DNA from: Rutidosis leptorrhynchoides | Lineage: Eukaryota > Streptophyta > Magnoliopsida > Asterales > Asteraceae | Direction of reading: 5' to 3' | DNA: 64,000 nucleotides | Assembly (NCBI RefSeq): GCF_046630445.1 | Contig: NC_092335.1 | Span: 36,542,001 to 36,606,000, forward strand | Shown: one piece after another, positions 1-12,518 of the stretch | Layout: each line of letters opens with the position of its first letter | How positions within the stretch are numbered: position 1 is the stretch's first letter | Notes under the pieces: model-generated | Database searches by the model: none | The model's input: only the letters and a program-made list of their open reading frames with translations | Told to the model about the DNA's origin: nothing | Made by a program: the position numbers and the translations under genes

Positions 1-991
1 CATTTTGGGTCAAGTTGACTTTTGTTTACTTTTGTATATTAGTCTCAAGCATTAGAATTGTGGTACACTATGACTTGACCAAAAATTGTTAGACAAATAT
101 TGACCAACATATAAATATATATAATTAATATAGGTTCGTGAATTCGAGGCCAACCTTGCACTTGTTAAATGACGTTATATGTATTTTTACTACGAAATAC
201 AGTATGGTGAGTTTCATTTGCTCCCTTTTTAATTGCTTTTGCAATATATATTTTTGGGCTGAGAATACATGCGTTGTTTTATAAATGTTTTACGAAATAG
301 GCACAAGTACTAAAACTAATTCTACGTGGGTTTAAACCAGAAATATACCCTTAGCTTGGTAACATTAAACTACTTGTCTATGTACGGTAGGCGCGAATCC
401 TAAAGATAGATCTATTGGGCCTGACAAACCCCATCCTGACTATGGGATGCTTTAGTACTTCGAAGTTATTTTAAACACACCTGATCTGGTGTACTTCAGA
501 GGGTAAAACATGAACGTTAAGGCTTGTTACCGGGTGCCTACAACTTATAGAATACTTTTATACACTTGGAAGTGTACATATATTTATAAACGGAAATCTT
601 GTGGTCTATTAATATATTGAAATGATTGTTATGATAAACCTATGAACTCACCAACCTTTTGGTTGACACTTTAAAGCATGTTTATTCTCAGGTATTAAAG
701 AAATCTTCCGCTGTGCATTAGCTCATTTTAAGGATATTACTTGGAGTCATTCATGGCATACTTTGAAAGACGTTGCATTCGAGTCGTTGAGTTCATCAAG
801 ATTAATATTAAGTCAAATATAGTTGGATGTAATATGAAATGGTATGCATGCCGTCAATTTTTGATGTAAAGAAAGTTTGTCTTTTAAAAACGAATGCAAT
901 ATTTGTAAAACGTATCATATAGAGGTCAAATACCTTGCGATGTAATCAACTATTGTGAATCGTTTATAATGTATATGAACGGGTCCTTTCA
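1..991 (+). mobile_element. Right-hand part of a gypsy LTR (family A), inserted in Athila
   Basis: This is the reverse complement of the left ~1 kb of the LARD element at 41957-42970: it shares the block around 131-330, the caaccttttggttgacac block near 655 and the terminal sequence ending gggtcctttca at 991. Athila protease sequence begins at 992 with no primer-binding site between, so this is the right end of a solo LTR or of a forward 3' LTR. If it inserted normally, tccag (992-996) is one copy of the target duplication; the partner lies left of the window. Confidence 0.75.
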
Positions 992-3900
992 TCCAGGAAG
1001 TTTCATAATTCCTTGTCTGATGGGAGATTCAGTAATGTACGATGCATTAGCTGATTTAGGAGCGAGCATTAACCCTATGCCTCACTCCTTGTACTTAAAA
1101 TTGAACTTAGGTGATTTAAAACCAACCAGGATGTGTATACGATTAGCTGATAGAACTTACAATTATCCTATTGGCATTGCTGAAAACCTACCGGTTAAAG
1201 TAAATCACTTAATCTTTCCTGCTGATTTCGTTGTTCTTGAAATGGAAGAAGATAGTAAGGTTCCCCTAATTCTAGGGCGTCCCTTTCTAAATACTGCAGA
1301 CGCAATTGTGCGCGTAAAAGAGAAAAATCTCAGCTTAGGTGTGGGGGAGGATAGAATTATATTGAACATAGATAAGGCTATGAAACACCCTATGTCTCCT
1401 GATGACGAATGTTTCCAAATAGACATTGTTGATTTTTGTATTGAGGAAGAACTACAAGAACTATTAAATATCGACACCTCAGATTTCACCCCGATGGGTG
1501 AAGGTGAAGATTTTGATGTCGATATAGAGTTAGACAAGCTGTTGAAGGTAGTCACTAATGAAGAATACATAAAAGAAGAAATTCCCGGGGAAGGTGAACC
1601 TTTTTGAAGAAATTACCGATGGTAATAGGTTTCGGATAAAATCTTCCTTGGAAGAACCACCCACATTGGAACTTAAAGAACTCCAGGAACATTTGGAGTA
1701 TGCTTATCTCCAAGGAACGTCACAATTACCTGTCATAATTTCATCAAAACTTTTCGATGACGAAAAGGGTAGGTTAATGTCTATTTTAAAAACCCACAAA
1801 AAGGCAATTGCCTGGAAAAAAAACTGATATTCCAGCGATTAACCCTGCTTATTGTACCCATAAAATTCTAATGGAAGAAGATTTTAAACCCGTGGTACAA
1901 AGGCAACGGAGGTTAAACCCTAACATGAAAGAAGTTGTCAAAAAGGAGGTTATCAAATTACTTGATGCCGGGTTAATTTACCCTATATCCGATAGCCCAT
2001 GGGTAAGTCCTGTACAAGTAGTACCCAAGAAAGGGGGTACGACTGTTATTCTAAATGATAAGAACGAACTCGTTCCTACAAGAACAGTCACTGGGTGGAG
2101 AGTCTGTATAGACTATCGTCGTCTAAACGACGCTACAAGGAAAGATCATTTCCCGCTACCATTTATCGACCAAATGCTAGAACGTTTGGCGGAAAAATAT
2201 TACTACTGTTTCCTTGATGGATTCTTCGGTTATTTTCAAATTCCAATCGATCCAAAAGACCAAGACAAGACCACATTTACTTGTCCATTTGGTACTTTTG
2301 CCTACCGACGAATGCCATTCGGATTATGCAACGCACCAGGCACCTTTCAAAGGTATATGATGGCAATTTTTCATGACATGATTGAAGAAAGTATAGAAGT
2401 CTTTATGGATGATTTCTCTGTTTTTGGAGACTCCTTCAACTCATGTCTCTCAAACCTTGAATGAATGCTAATTCGTTGTGAAGAATCAAATCTTGTTTTA
2501 AACTGGGAGAAATGCCACTTCATGGTGAAGGAAGGCATTGATTTAGGACACAAGATTTCTCGAGCTGGAATGGAAGTAGACAGAGCTAAGATAGACGTTA
2601 TTTCAAAACTTCCTCCTCCAACTAATGTTAAAGGAATTCGTAGTTTCCTTGGTCATGCGGGATTCTATCGGTGATTCATAAAGGACTTTTCCAAAATCGC
2701 TCGACCCATGACTAAACTTCTTGAGAAAGACAGTACATTCGATTTCAATGACGAATGTCTAAATGCTTTCTCCATTCTGAAAGAGAAACTTACGAATGCA
2801 CCCATCATGGTATCACCCGACTGGTCCAAACCTTTCGAGCTAATGTGTGATGCTAGTGATTTCGTGCTGGGAGCTGTTTTAGGTCAACGTCAAGATAACA
2901 AATTTCAACCAATCTACTACGCAAGTAAAACACTTACAAGAGCTCAGTTGAATTACACAACTACTGAGAAGGAGCTTCTTGCAGTAGTTTTTGCTTTCGA
3001 TAAGTTTAGATCTTACCTAGTGTTATCTAAAACAATTGTTTATACCGATCATTCAGCCCTAAAGTACTTATTCAAAAAGCAAGATGCTAAGCCTAGACTC
3101 ATTCGTTGGATTCTTCTCCTACAAGAATTCGACATTGAAATCAAGGATAAAAAGGGTGCTGAAAATCTCACTGCAGATCACTTGTCCCGTCTTGAAAATC
3201 CTCACTTAGAATCACTCGACGAATATGTTATTCACGATACTTTTTTAGACGAGTTCCTAATGAAAATTAAAACGGAATAAGAAATTCCATGGTTTGCGGA
3301 CTTTGCCAATTATCTAGCCACAGAAATTCTTGTTAAAAATCAAACCTATCAGCAAAAGAAGAAATTTTTCGCTGATCTAAATTTTTACTTCTGGGAAATC
3401 CCTAATCTCTTTCGTATAGGAGCAGATCAAGTTATTCGTCGATGTGTATACGGTAAAGAAGCTCAACAAATTCTGAAGCACTATCATCAAGGACCAGCTG
3501 GCGGATATTTCGGACCAAGCTATACAGCTAAGAAGGTCTTTGACTCAGGTTTTTACTGGCCAACTATTTTCAAAGATTCTTACAACATGGTAAAAACCTG
3601 TGACGCTTGTCAAAGATCCGGAAAAATCTCCAAGAGAGACGAAATGCCACAACAAAGCATCCTAGTATGCGAAGTATTTGACATTTGGGGTATTGACTTC
3701 ATGGGTCCATTCCCCGCCTCTAACAAATGCAAATACATTCTCGTAGCAGTCGATTACTTTTCTAAATGGGCTGAAGCAAAAGCTCTACCCACTAACGATG
3801 CTCGAGTTGTTGTCAGCTTTCTCAAAAACCTTTTCTCAGGATTCGGACTTCCAAAAGCATTAATCAGTGATCGTGGAACTCATTTTACAAATCAATTACT

Positions 3901-4576
3901 CGAGAAAGTACTTAAAAAGTACGGAGTTAATCATCGTTTCTCAACCTCTTACCACCCTCAAACGAGTGGCCAAGTTGAAAACACAAATCGAGGTCTTAAA
4001 CGAATTTTAGAAAGAACGGTTAAGAATAATCCAAAAATCTGGCATCGAAAGCTAGTTGATGCGTTGTGGGTATTTAGAACCACATTCAAAATGCCCATTG
4101 GTACCACTCCTTTCCGATTAATATATGGTAAGGCATGTCATCTACCTGTCGAGGTTGAACACAAGGCGTACTGGGCAATAAAAGAATGTAATACGGACCT
4201 TGTGGAAGCCGGAGAAAATCGATTCTTACAATTGCATAAATTAGACGAGCTAAGACTTTAAGCATATGAAAACTCGAGATCTTACAAAGAGAGAACTAAG
4301 AAATGGCACGATGCTCGCTTAAAAGAGAAGAAAGCATTTGAACCAGGGGACAAAGTTCTAGTTTTTCAATCACGTTTTAAGTTTTCACCTGGGAAACTTA
4401 AGTCCCGATGGAGGGGACCTTATGAAGTAAAACAAGCATTTCCATCCGGATACGTAGAGTTATATGACAAGAATGGTGGTATTTTCAATGTGAATGGTCA
4501 CAGACTTAAATTCTATTATAAAGGGTTCAACAACACTGAAAGAGATGACATCACATTCTACCCTAAGGACAAATAA
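992..4576 (+). pseudogene. Athila-type Ty3/gypsy pol remnant (protease, RT, RNase H, integrase)
   Basis: Domains lie in gypsy order. A retropepsin-like domain (motif DLGASIN near 1050) precedes an RT with the Athila-style FMDDFSVFG active site (near 2404-2430), RNase H with CDASD, TEKELL, YTDH and ADHLSRL acidic blocks (2840-3190), and an integrase with a zinc-binding N-terminus (3480-3610), a core holding the IDFMGPF Asp, SDRGTHF Asp and GQVE Glu, and a C-terminal domain ending at a TAA at 4574-4576. The reading frame is broken: frameshifts at a T run near 1605 and an A run near 1815, and in-frame stops at 2462, 2672, 3278 and 4259. Gag and everything 5' of the protease were replaced by the LTR insertion at 991. 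The second His of the integrase zinc site appears replaced (GGYFG where relatives have GGHYG). It is dead as a polyprotein, but the family assignment is secure. Confidence 0.9.
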
Positions 4577-6914
4577 ATTCAGGGTAATTTTAGCTAACCA
4601 CTCGCCTTCTTAAAACGTTTCAAATTATTTCAAGAGTGGAGCCCGATTGGTCTTTTCTGCTAGCAGACACTAAAGAACTAGTCTTCTCCCTCCATTCTGA
4701 ATTTTTTTTTAGTTTTGTATGAAATTAATATGCTTTTTAAATTTAAATTTTGTGTGATTTAAAAACAAAATTTACTTTATTTCATTAAGCTTAAAAAAAA
4801 TGATTTCTAAAATTCGTCGTGAGTTGAAAACTAGGTCATAGAACCGAAATTGCTTTACCCTAGGACGGGGCGAAAAATTTTGTTATCATTATTTTAATAT
4901 TATTGATCTAAAGTATGCCAAAAATATTATATGAATGTGGGGTAATATATCAAACTTCAAAAATATGTATATATGTTTGTAGTTTATTTTATGTACTAAT
5001 AAGGGTAAAAGACGCATTTTCAAAGACTGAAATTTAGTTCAGCAAAAGCAACCAATTTTTGGCAAAACATATGAAAAGATGACCGAAATTTTGGGATGAC
5101 GAACAAATCAACATCAACAGATTAAACAGAAAACTCGCAAGTTACGGCTTTTTAGCTAAAGAGGTTTTAACTCCCTTTCTATTCTAATTGCCCTCATGAA
5201 TTTTATCTTGTCTGATTTCATTGCAAATGAAGGCATTGCATGATCTCAAGTGTGGGGAGGGGTTATAAATTCTCTCGGGTTTACACTAGGCTTATTTTCT
5301 AAATTTTGTGAAAATTTTAAAATTTTTTTAACTAAATGAATTCAAATCTTGTTTAATATGTTTATGAACGATAAAACTAGGTGTGGGTACCGAAATTATT
5401 GTTACCCTAAAATAAGGACATAAATTGAGAAACAACTAAAACGCTTGAATTTATTTATTAGAAATAAAAAGACGCATGAAAAAAAGCCAAGTGTGGGGAG
5501 ATTTGTCAATATATATGAACTGTTATCACATGTTTGTACGAAGTTTTTTCAGGTACTTTTGCTTTGGGCTGTATAAATTTGTTTTACCCATTAAATTGTA
5601 ATATAAATGAAAGAAAAGATGGATCTACACGATGAATCAATTCCATCATTAAAATGAAGTAAAGTCTTCAGAAAAAGAAATGCGCTTCTTGATTTAGGTC
5701 AGGAAGTTGTCGTCCAGACCAGTTGTAGAGTCTACGAAAAACCTTGAAAAGTTTTCTCGAAAATCAGCTGGAAATTCACGGACCTCAACATCAAACAGGG
5801 TCGTCAAGTGGTCAGACTTATCCTAACCATGAGAGGATCTGTCTCGTAAAATGGGGAGGGCGCCGTGCAAATTAGCTTGATAAGACTAATGAATCAGACC
5901 CCCAGAAAGGATAATCTCCTAAAAGATTAAAAATCGACATTTAAGCATGATATTACTCAATCCTTGAGATTGATCTTAAAGATTGAGAATTACAAACTCA
6001 TGGAATTCGATGATATCTAAACTCGAGCTTGAACGAGAAAATATTTTGATCAAATTAAAACCAATTTGTTTTCTGAAAACCTATTTTCAATGCGTTCATT
6101 ACCATTGAACGTAAAATCCTGAGAATTCATCAGAATTCATTAGGTCACATGAACCAAATCGGGTGTCAACCGTAAGAACGGTGGTTGCATAGCATGGTCG
6201 AAGACAGGACCTTGTACCAGACCAAAAAATTATAGGATGATCTTTACTATTGCTCCTACAAAGGATAGTAATAGCATTCGACACGTTGTGGACCATATTC
6301 AAAAGCATGTCATTAGACATTGCCTTAACAGTTGCTTGTTCATTGCTTTCCTTTACAACCGGACGGTAGTTTACTGAAAGGTAATATACGGGACAAGTAA
6401 ACTGGACGTGGGCTTTCCTAATACAAGGATTAGCAAGTGAGTGACACAAAACCATAAGTTTTGAGCTAAAATTTTAAAAATCTGAAACCCACAAAACCTA
6501 CAAAATCATTTTGCTAACACCGGTGAAGGATTATTCTGGAAAACTTTTCTAGGGTAAAATCTAGCTTAAATTTTCAAAAGATCAAAAGTTTTTTTAAAGA
6601 TCCAATTTTCTTAAGGATCTAAATTTTCATAGTCATGTGGGACTTTAAACCGCCGTTCAAATGTGCACTTTGCTTTTGAAACCGGAAGTAAATCGGCTAT
6701 TTGATTGCAAGTGTCGTTGACCTGAACCCGAGGCAACTGTGGATGGCACACCCACCTTTAACCATGGTTCTATCGTTACTATCATTGTTCATACTGCCGT
6801 ATCAAAATCACTGATGTATAAAGTGTGAGAATAAAGAAGTGATTTGTGTGAAGTTTGTTTTATTTCAAGTTATGTATTGCTTGAGGACAAGCAACGTTCA
6901 AGTGTAGGGATATT
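4577..6914 (+). mobile_element. Athila non-coding post-pol region and polypurine tract
   Basis: No convincing ORF follows pol; the 118-codon minus ORF at 6099-6455 resembles nothing I know. The stretch has the repeated aagtgtgggga words (about 5249 and 5489) and the terminal block ttgaggacaagcaacg followed by gtgtagggatat (about 6880-6914) that I know from Athila elements just before the 3' LTR. The last word is the likely polypurine tract. Any env-like ORF has been lost. Confidence 0.65.
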
Positions 6915-8750
6915 TGATATTGCTCCAAACGAACATATATTTAGTCGCAATATCATTCCAAAATGTAATGTTTTTAATTGTAATTTCCTTATTTTTAGTT
7001 GTAATTGTTTAAATAAATAAGTGCGAAGACGAAAGACGAAGATCGCTCGAAACTGAAGATTTAAAGATTAAAACGAAGATTTAAAAGGCGAAAACGTCCA
7101 AAATGCTCAAACGTACAAGTTACACTCCAAGTGGTTTAAATTATCGAAGAAAAACGTCTAAAGATTGACAAGAACGCAAGTCGCGGAACGCAAATTACAC
7201 GATATTAAATTGTACGAAAAGACGTTCGAGAAACCGCAACCGAGACATAAACCGGGCGTAAACGTACGAAACATCGGAGCCAAAATTATGAGTCAACTAT
7301 GCACATAAATATAATATAATATATATATAATTATATAAATTATATATATTATATTTATATTTAAAAAATATGTCGACAAAGAAGCAAACAAAAAAATCCT
7401 GAGCTGGAAAAGGGGGCCATGCGATCGCATGGCGTGGAAGGCTATTTTCCATGCGATCGCATGGTGTCCTGTAGCAGGCCACATCTCTATAAAAAGTCAG
7501 TTTGCTCGAGTTTTATGTACACTTTCTTTTCATTTTCATTTCTGTAAACATAATATATATATTTATAATTTTAATTTTAATTTAAGTTTATTTTAATAAT
7601 AAGGTTATTGTAACGTTTAATTTACGGGCTTTAAGTCGGAGTTCTGTCCGGGTACCGCTACGCTAATTATATTACTTTTTACCGTTCCAACTCGCTGTAA
7701 GTCTCCACGTCCCAACTTTATTTTCGCGTATCGTTATTATCGTTGTTATTACTATCGTTATTTATTATTTATTATTGTTATCGTTTATTATTATTATTAC
7801 CATGTCCATTTTTTATAATTTATATTTTTACGCCGTTATAATGTCCAACTAAATATCCATAGTGGTAACTAAAATGTAGAACCTCTGGACAAATGGATTG
7901 AACCATATTATAATATTATGATGTAACTTTGACTATTTTTAATATTAAGTTTAATCACCGACCCATTGTTATATAATTTAATATTTTCACCCCTATCACA
8001 TAATTTATTAAAATTGATAAACGAAAGTGCATTAAACTGACATAAATTATGCTTCATCACCTCGGTGATCTAGACGGACATATGGACAAATTATTGACAA
8101 CAATTTAGAAGTGTGATTCGGTGGTTTGGGTAATATTACAGATTATATAATCGTGTAATTATAAAAAGGGTAAGACCGTTATAATTTTGGTTTTAACGAA
8201 AGTAAAAACTGGATTAAATCTTAATTTAAATAGTCGGGGTATAATTTAATTCGCTAAAATGAGATCTAAACGAAAGTGAGATTTAGTTTTAGTTGATTAA
8301 ATCTTTATAAATCGAAAGATAAAATATAAGGATATATATTAAAACATCGTAATCGGACTTAAAAACAATCCATAAATCCATAGGGGACATATTTTAGTAG
8401 CCACTACTTTACCTTATTTTAAATCTCTTCAATTTCACTTATTGCCATATCATAAACTTTAATTACTTTTTACTATTTTGCTATATTTCCATGAAAAACC
8501 TTATTTCTTCTACTTTGTTAAATTAGTTTAAATTGTATTTTTATTGTCGTTAATTTAGTTATTTTGTTTTAGTTAAATTTAATTTCCGTTCAATTAAGTA
8601 GTAAACGCTAATCCAAAATCCCCCTTTTAAATAGATTAACTTTTAGCAATTAAAAAATCTTGAAAACTCCATCTCTCTGTGGAACGAACCGAATTTACCA
8701 AATAAACTATTACTATACGGATAGGACAAAGTTGCCTATATGTGTGAAAT
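6915..8750 (+). mobile_element. Athila 3' LTR, right end truncated or eroded
   Basis: The LTR starts with tgatattgctcc immediately after the polypurine-like tract. It contains a promoter module (7190-7500), a T-rich leader and, near its end, the ctctgtggaacgaaccg block (8677-8700) typical of Athila U5. The right border is uncertain because minus-strand sequence of another gypsy element begins near 8750. No partner 5' LTR is in the window. Confidence 0.65.
7417..7495 (+). promoter_or_regulatory. LTR promoter: twin palindromes plus TATA box
   Basis: Two perfect copies of the 16-bp palindrome CCATGCGATCGCATGG occupy 7417-7432 and 7449-7464, 32 bp start to start. A TATA box (TATAAAAA, 7488-7495) follows 24 bp after the second. 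The word caggccacat lies between palindrome and TATA and recurs in the B-type LTRs. Confidence 0.6.
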
Positions 8751-8982
8751 CAATCCGAAATCATAAGAACACCATATAATCATAACCAATTCGTGTAATA
8801 AATTCAATCTAAATCCGATCAAAATAAAAGGACACGATCGAGCACATCATAACACATAAAAGCTCCTACATTCACTTAACCCATCCCCTTTGTGTTATGT
8901 TCGACAAGATCCTCTCAAGGTTTGGGAACATGACATTCAAGTACAATGTCGATGCGGCCAAACCTATTCTCTGATAACAAGT
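8748..8982 (-). mobile_element. 5' leader fragment of a minus-strand gypsy element with degenerate PBS
   Basis: Read on the minus strand, the sequence next to the LTR border is TTGTTATCAGAGA (around 8968-8980), matching 10 of 12 bases of the usual initiator-Met primer site TGGTATCAGAGC. The leader continues leftward for about 220 bp and stops at the eroded end of the Athila LTR, so the rest of the element is missing. Confidence 0.55.
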
Positions 8983-11020
8983 TGCAACACCGTACTTTTT
9001 TTTAAATAACACAACGGAAGTCTTATTTACAAAACATGCACTTATGTACTAACATAAACGTAATTATTACAAATTCATTCATAAATACATTGTTATCAAA
9101 CAACCGGTGTTACGTTAATATCTGATTTCATATAGACAACATCAGAGTTCTAGACTTGTCGAACACAACCCAACACGCCCATCTTCTCCCATGTCCACAA
9201 AAGCAAAAGACCTACAACCTGCAAGGGGTAAGGTGGAGGGGTTAGTACGAAGCTAAGTGAATGGACTAATCTAACAGCTAAAGCACATATGTACAATCAC
9301 TAGAACATGCAGCATCAAATTAGGCAGACAGTTAATCAAATAACCACTAGAACATATAGAAACAGAGTGATCTACCATTAGCATACAACATAAAAAGCAA
9401 TACAAATATAATATCATACAATAGCCAACAATCAACTAAATCCAAAGACCACCAAAGCATAAAAAATATCTACATCAACAGTCAATCCAAAGCAACCGTA
9501 ATAACTACAAAAAACGGTCAATCAAAAGCAACCGTGTGGGTAATCTGAAGTAACCCCTTGAGAGACTCGGCGGCCTGGCCGGGCCAACGACCCCAGTTGA
9601 TCAGACTAGAGTCTACCGAAAACTCATAACTCTGTATCACTAGTATAAGTCTTCCACACGCGACGAACACGTGATTCCAACTTATACTAATCATACAACA
9701 TCAATGAGCCTGACTTGATCAGAAGCAAGGTTGATCTCTCCCGACTTGATCAGAAGCAAGGTCGGTCCAATAAACGCGTGAGGCCATAGTCAACAACACA
9801 CAACGACATTGGTTCGAAGCATAGCAACTAGGTCAACGGTCTAGGTCATGTCACTATATGCCTTAATGGCTAAATTAACCCACTCACCGAATACCAGCAC
9901 GAGAAGAACTTAAAGGTCTTATATTTCTGAGTCCACTTCTCCTGATCACCTGGAAACATCATAAACCAAGTCAGTATAGTGTTCTAATCAATAATACCAT
10001 TATAATTGATTCATACTATAAACTAGGTCATATCATCATTTAATCATCATATTATAAGTCTACAACATAAATTCATTCAATATCGACATTCGGGTGAGTG
10101 CGAAATAAGACAATAACGTTAAAACCTCGCTTTTCGATCCAAATACAGGTTGATCCAGATTATTAAAAGTTTACCATTGAAAATTACTCATCAATACGAT
10201 TCCAACGATAGTTTATTCATCAAAAACGGAGTTACAGTTTGAAAGTTATACCCTTTTCAATTTTACCAAAAGCTGACAAGTGCTCAACCGCGTGGTTGAG
10301 CCCTCAACCATGTGGTTGAACCCTCAAACGCGTGCTCAACCGATTGATTGAGCTGTCAAAAGTGTGGGAGATGAAGATCAGCTCTAGCTCGCTGTTTTCG
10401 CATTTTTTGACCCCAAATCTTGATTTTTGCTCAATCTGATCATGAAACCACTTCAAAACATCATATAACAACTATAGAACATAAATCTAACATCAATTAA
10501 CATATATAAACACTTTTCATCAAGATTAAGCATCAAAATCAAACTTTTTACTCAAGAACATAAAAATCTCAATTTCTAACAATCAAAGCATGGATTCAAC
10601 AAGACAAACCTGAGATGATGCTCACTATGATGCTAGAAATTAGTCTCTAAAGTCTCTTAGTCCAATTTCAAGTTTAGATCAATTGGGCTTTCAAGAGTGA
10701 AGGAGTTAGGTACGGGATGTGTGTGTGGATATTTCTAGAAAATGAAGGAAATAAGCTGAATACATACACTTTAATGTGTTATAATCTCATGCTCCACATC
10801 ACACGGGTATTTATCAGTTATCTGGAATCTCACGCACCTCATTAGGCGGATCTAACGGAGTCCAAATTAAACAAACAAACCTTTTATGTAACCCTTGTCA
10901 CGAATTGGTCTCAACCAAATAGTCAAACGACTATAAACATTCAATTATAAAATCAACATTATAAATGCACATAGGGGCAAAATGGTCATTTTCAACTAGG
11001 CTCGTTTTGCGGGTGTTACA
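8983..11020 (-). mobile_element. 5' LTR of a gypsy element (TGTAACACCC type)
   Basis: The boundaries are tgcaacaccgtac at the left and gcgggtgttaca at the right, so in element sense it starts TGTAACACCCGC and ends GGTGTTGCA: matching short inverted ends. Length is 2038 bp. The PBS-like site lies on its 3' side, which makes it the 5' LTR. On the right it cuts into the copia integrase. No ORF of interest occurs inside. Confidence 0.7.
10283..10352 (-). repeat. Cluster of near-palindromic CTCAACC...GGTTGAG words in the LTR
   Basis: Near-palindromes ctcaaccgcgtggttgag (10283-10300), ctcaaccatgtggttgaa (10303-10320) and ctcaaccgattgattgag (10335-10352) lie close together, with a partial fourth word between the last two. 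Their role is unknown; the arrangement resembles the twin palindromes of other LTRs in this window. Confidence 0.6.
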
Positions 11021-12487
11021 AACTCTTGACTCATATACTCACTTCTTTTATCAGAGCGAAGTGATTTAATGGTCTTTCCAAGCTGATTATCTACTTCATT
11101 TTGGATGACTTTTGAATGTTTCCAAAACTTCATGTTTATGTTCAACAATTAAACATAACCATATGTGCTATAATCATCAATTAATATAATGAAGTAAGAT
11201 TCACCATTCTAGACATTGTTCTAAAAGGGCCACATACATCAGTATGTATTTGTCCTAAAAGATCTTTAGCTCTTTCACCTAAATCACATAAAGGAGTCTT
11301 TGTCATCTTTTCATATAAATATGACTCGCATACATCAAATGACTCATAGCCAGTTGATTCCAAAAGTCTAATTGATTGGAGTTTTAAAGTGTGATGTTTG
11401 TTTATATGACCAAGGCAACAATGTCATTGATAGGTCTTATTCAAGTCTTGCTTGAATCGTTTGACCGTACAAGTATACACAGAATTCTCATTTGAAATCA
11501 CACCACGCATATCAATTTCAAAAATACCATCACGTGGATAGGTATTAAAATAAAAAATATTATCCTTAGAAATTGAAACACAAAAGTGTGTAAATGAAAG
11601 TTCAAAACCAACATCTTCCAAACTATGTAGCTCGTAATACTATGAGCGTAATGCCATTGTTTCAAAAAATCAATGAGGTCACTTGGAAGAGTAAGCTTAT
11701 GGGAATCAATATCTTCAGCAGAAGCTCAATTCCGTTTTGCCAACTCACAAATCCAGTGTGTCTTTTTCAGTTCAATACTTCTTCTCATTCCCTTCATATT
11801 GTTACAGATGTGAATGCCACAATCGGTAACAGAAGTCCAGAAATCACTATAAGAAAATATATAACTATATATAAATACACTTGATTGCTAGTCTTACCAG
11901 CCGTGACATTTCTAAGCTTAGATTGGAAGATAAGATAATTCCTTCTCCAATGACCAACTTTTCCACAATGGAAACATTCAATGTCTTTTGATAAGTTTTT
12001 CTTCTTGGAAAGTGGAATAATCTTCCTATAAAATGATTTGTCATTTTTCTTCCACAAAGTATTTGGCTTATTCTTTTTCACCCTACCACCATTCTTCCTC
12101 TGCTCATCGAACAACATCCAATAAGCATTATGCTGAATAACAACAATTGTATCAGCAAAAGGATCGGGTAAGGGTTCTTTAATTTTGTTAAACTTCCCTT
12201 TATATTTGAGAACAAATCTCTTACTGCGGTGCTAGTCTAAGAAGTTCGAACATTGAGTTTATCCCTCTCCAACAAAGAAGGTTGTGTTTTGGTTTACAAT
12301 TTGATTGTTTAACACCTACAACATAAATAAGATTCAATTTAGTATTTTTGATATTGAGCTTTAATAAATTAACTACCCAAATTTTTATATATATTAAAAA
12401 CAATTAATTTACAAAAGCCGAAGATCCACATAGAGGTTCCATAGCCACATCTATTGATCAGCTAGCAGTTATGGAGTCTATTGGTAC
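11021..12487 (-). pseudogene. Ty1/copia gag-pol remnant (5' part), heavily decayed
   Basis: Read on the minus strand from the right: a 5' leader; a gag end with a zinc knuckle CFHCGKVGHWRRNY whose last Cys is Tyr (about 12020-11970); a protease-like stretch DCGIHIC with the catalytic DTG not intact (near 11830); a GAG-pre-integrase segment (11621-11424); and an integrase start with GYESFDVCESYLYEKMTK and HTDVCGPF (11363-11200), followed by QNEVDNQLGKTIKSLRSD (about 11110-11040). There are several frameshifts, and the gypsy LTR at 11020 cuts it off in the integrase core. RT and RNase H are absent. It is a certain copia fragment; I cannot place the lineage. Confidence 0.8.
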
Positions 12488-12517
12488 CTGGCTCTGATAC
12501 CACTGGCTCTGATACCA
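12488..12517 (-). other. Tandemly duplicated copia primer-binding site
   Basis: Two adjoining perfect copies of the 15-mer ctggctctgatacca occur at 12488-12502 and 12503-12517. On the minus strand each reads TGGTATCAGAGCCAG, the complement of the initiator tRNA-Met 3' end. The LTR begins at 12519 or 12522. Confidence 0.7.
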
Positions 12518-12518
12518 C

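Noticed and set aside
1205-1570. 121-codon ORF opposite the Athila protease
   Set aside because: Ser-rich shadow of the real protease reading frame.
6099-6455. 118-codon minus-strand ORF in the Athila post-pol region
   Set aside because: No recognisable domain, antisense to the element, no counterpart seen; likely chance.
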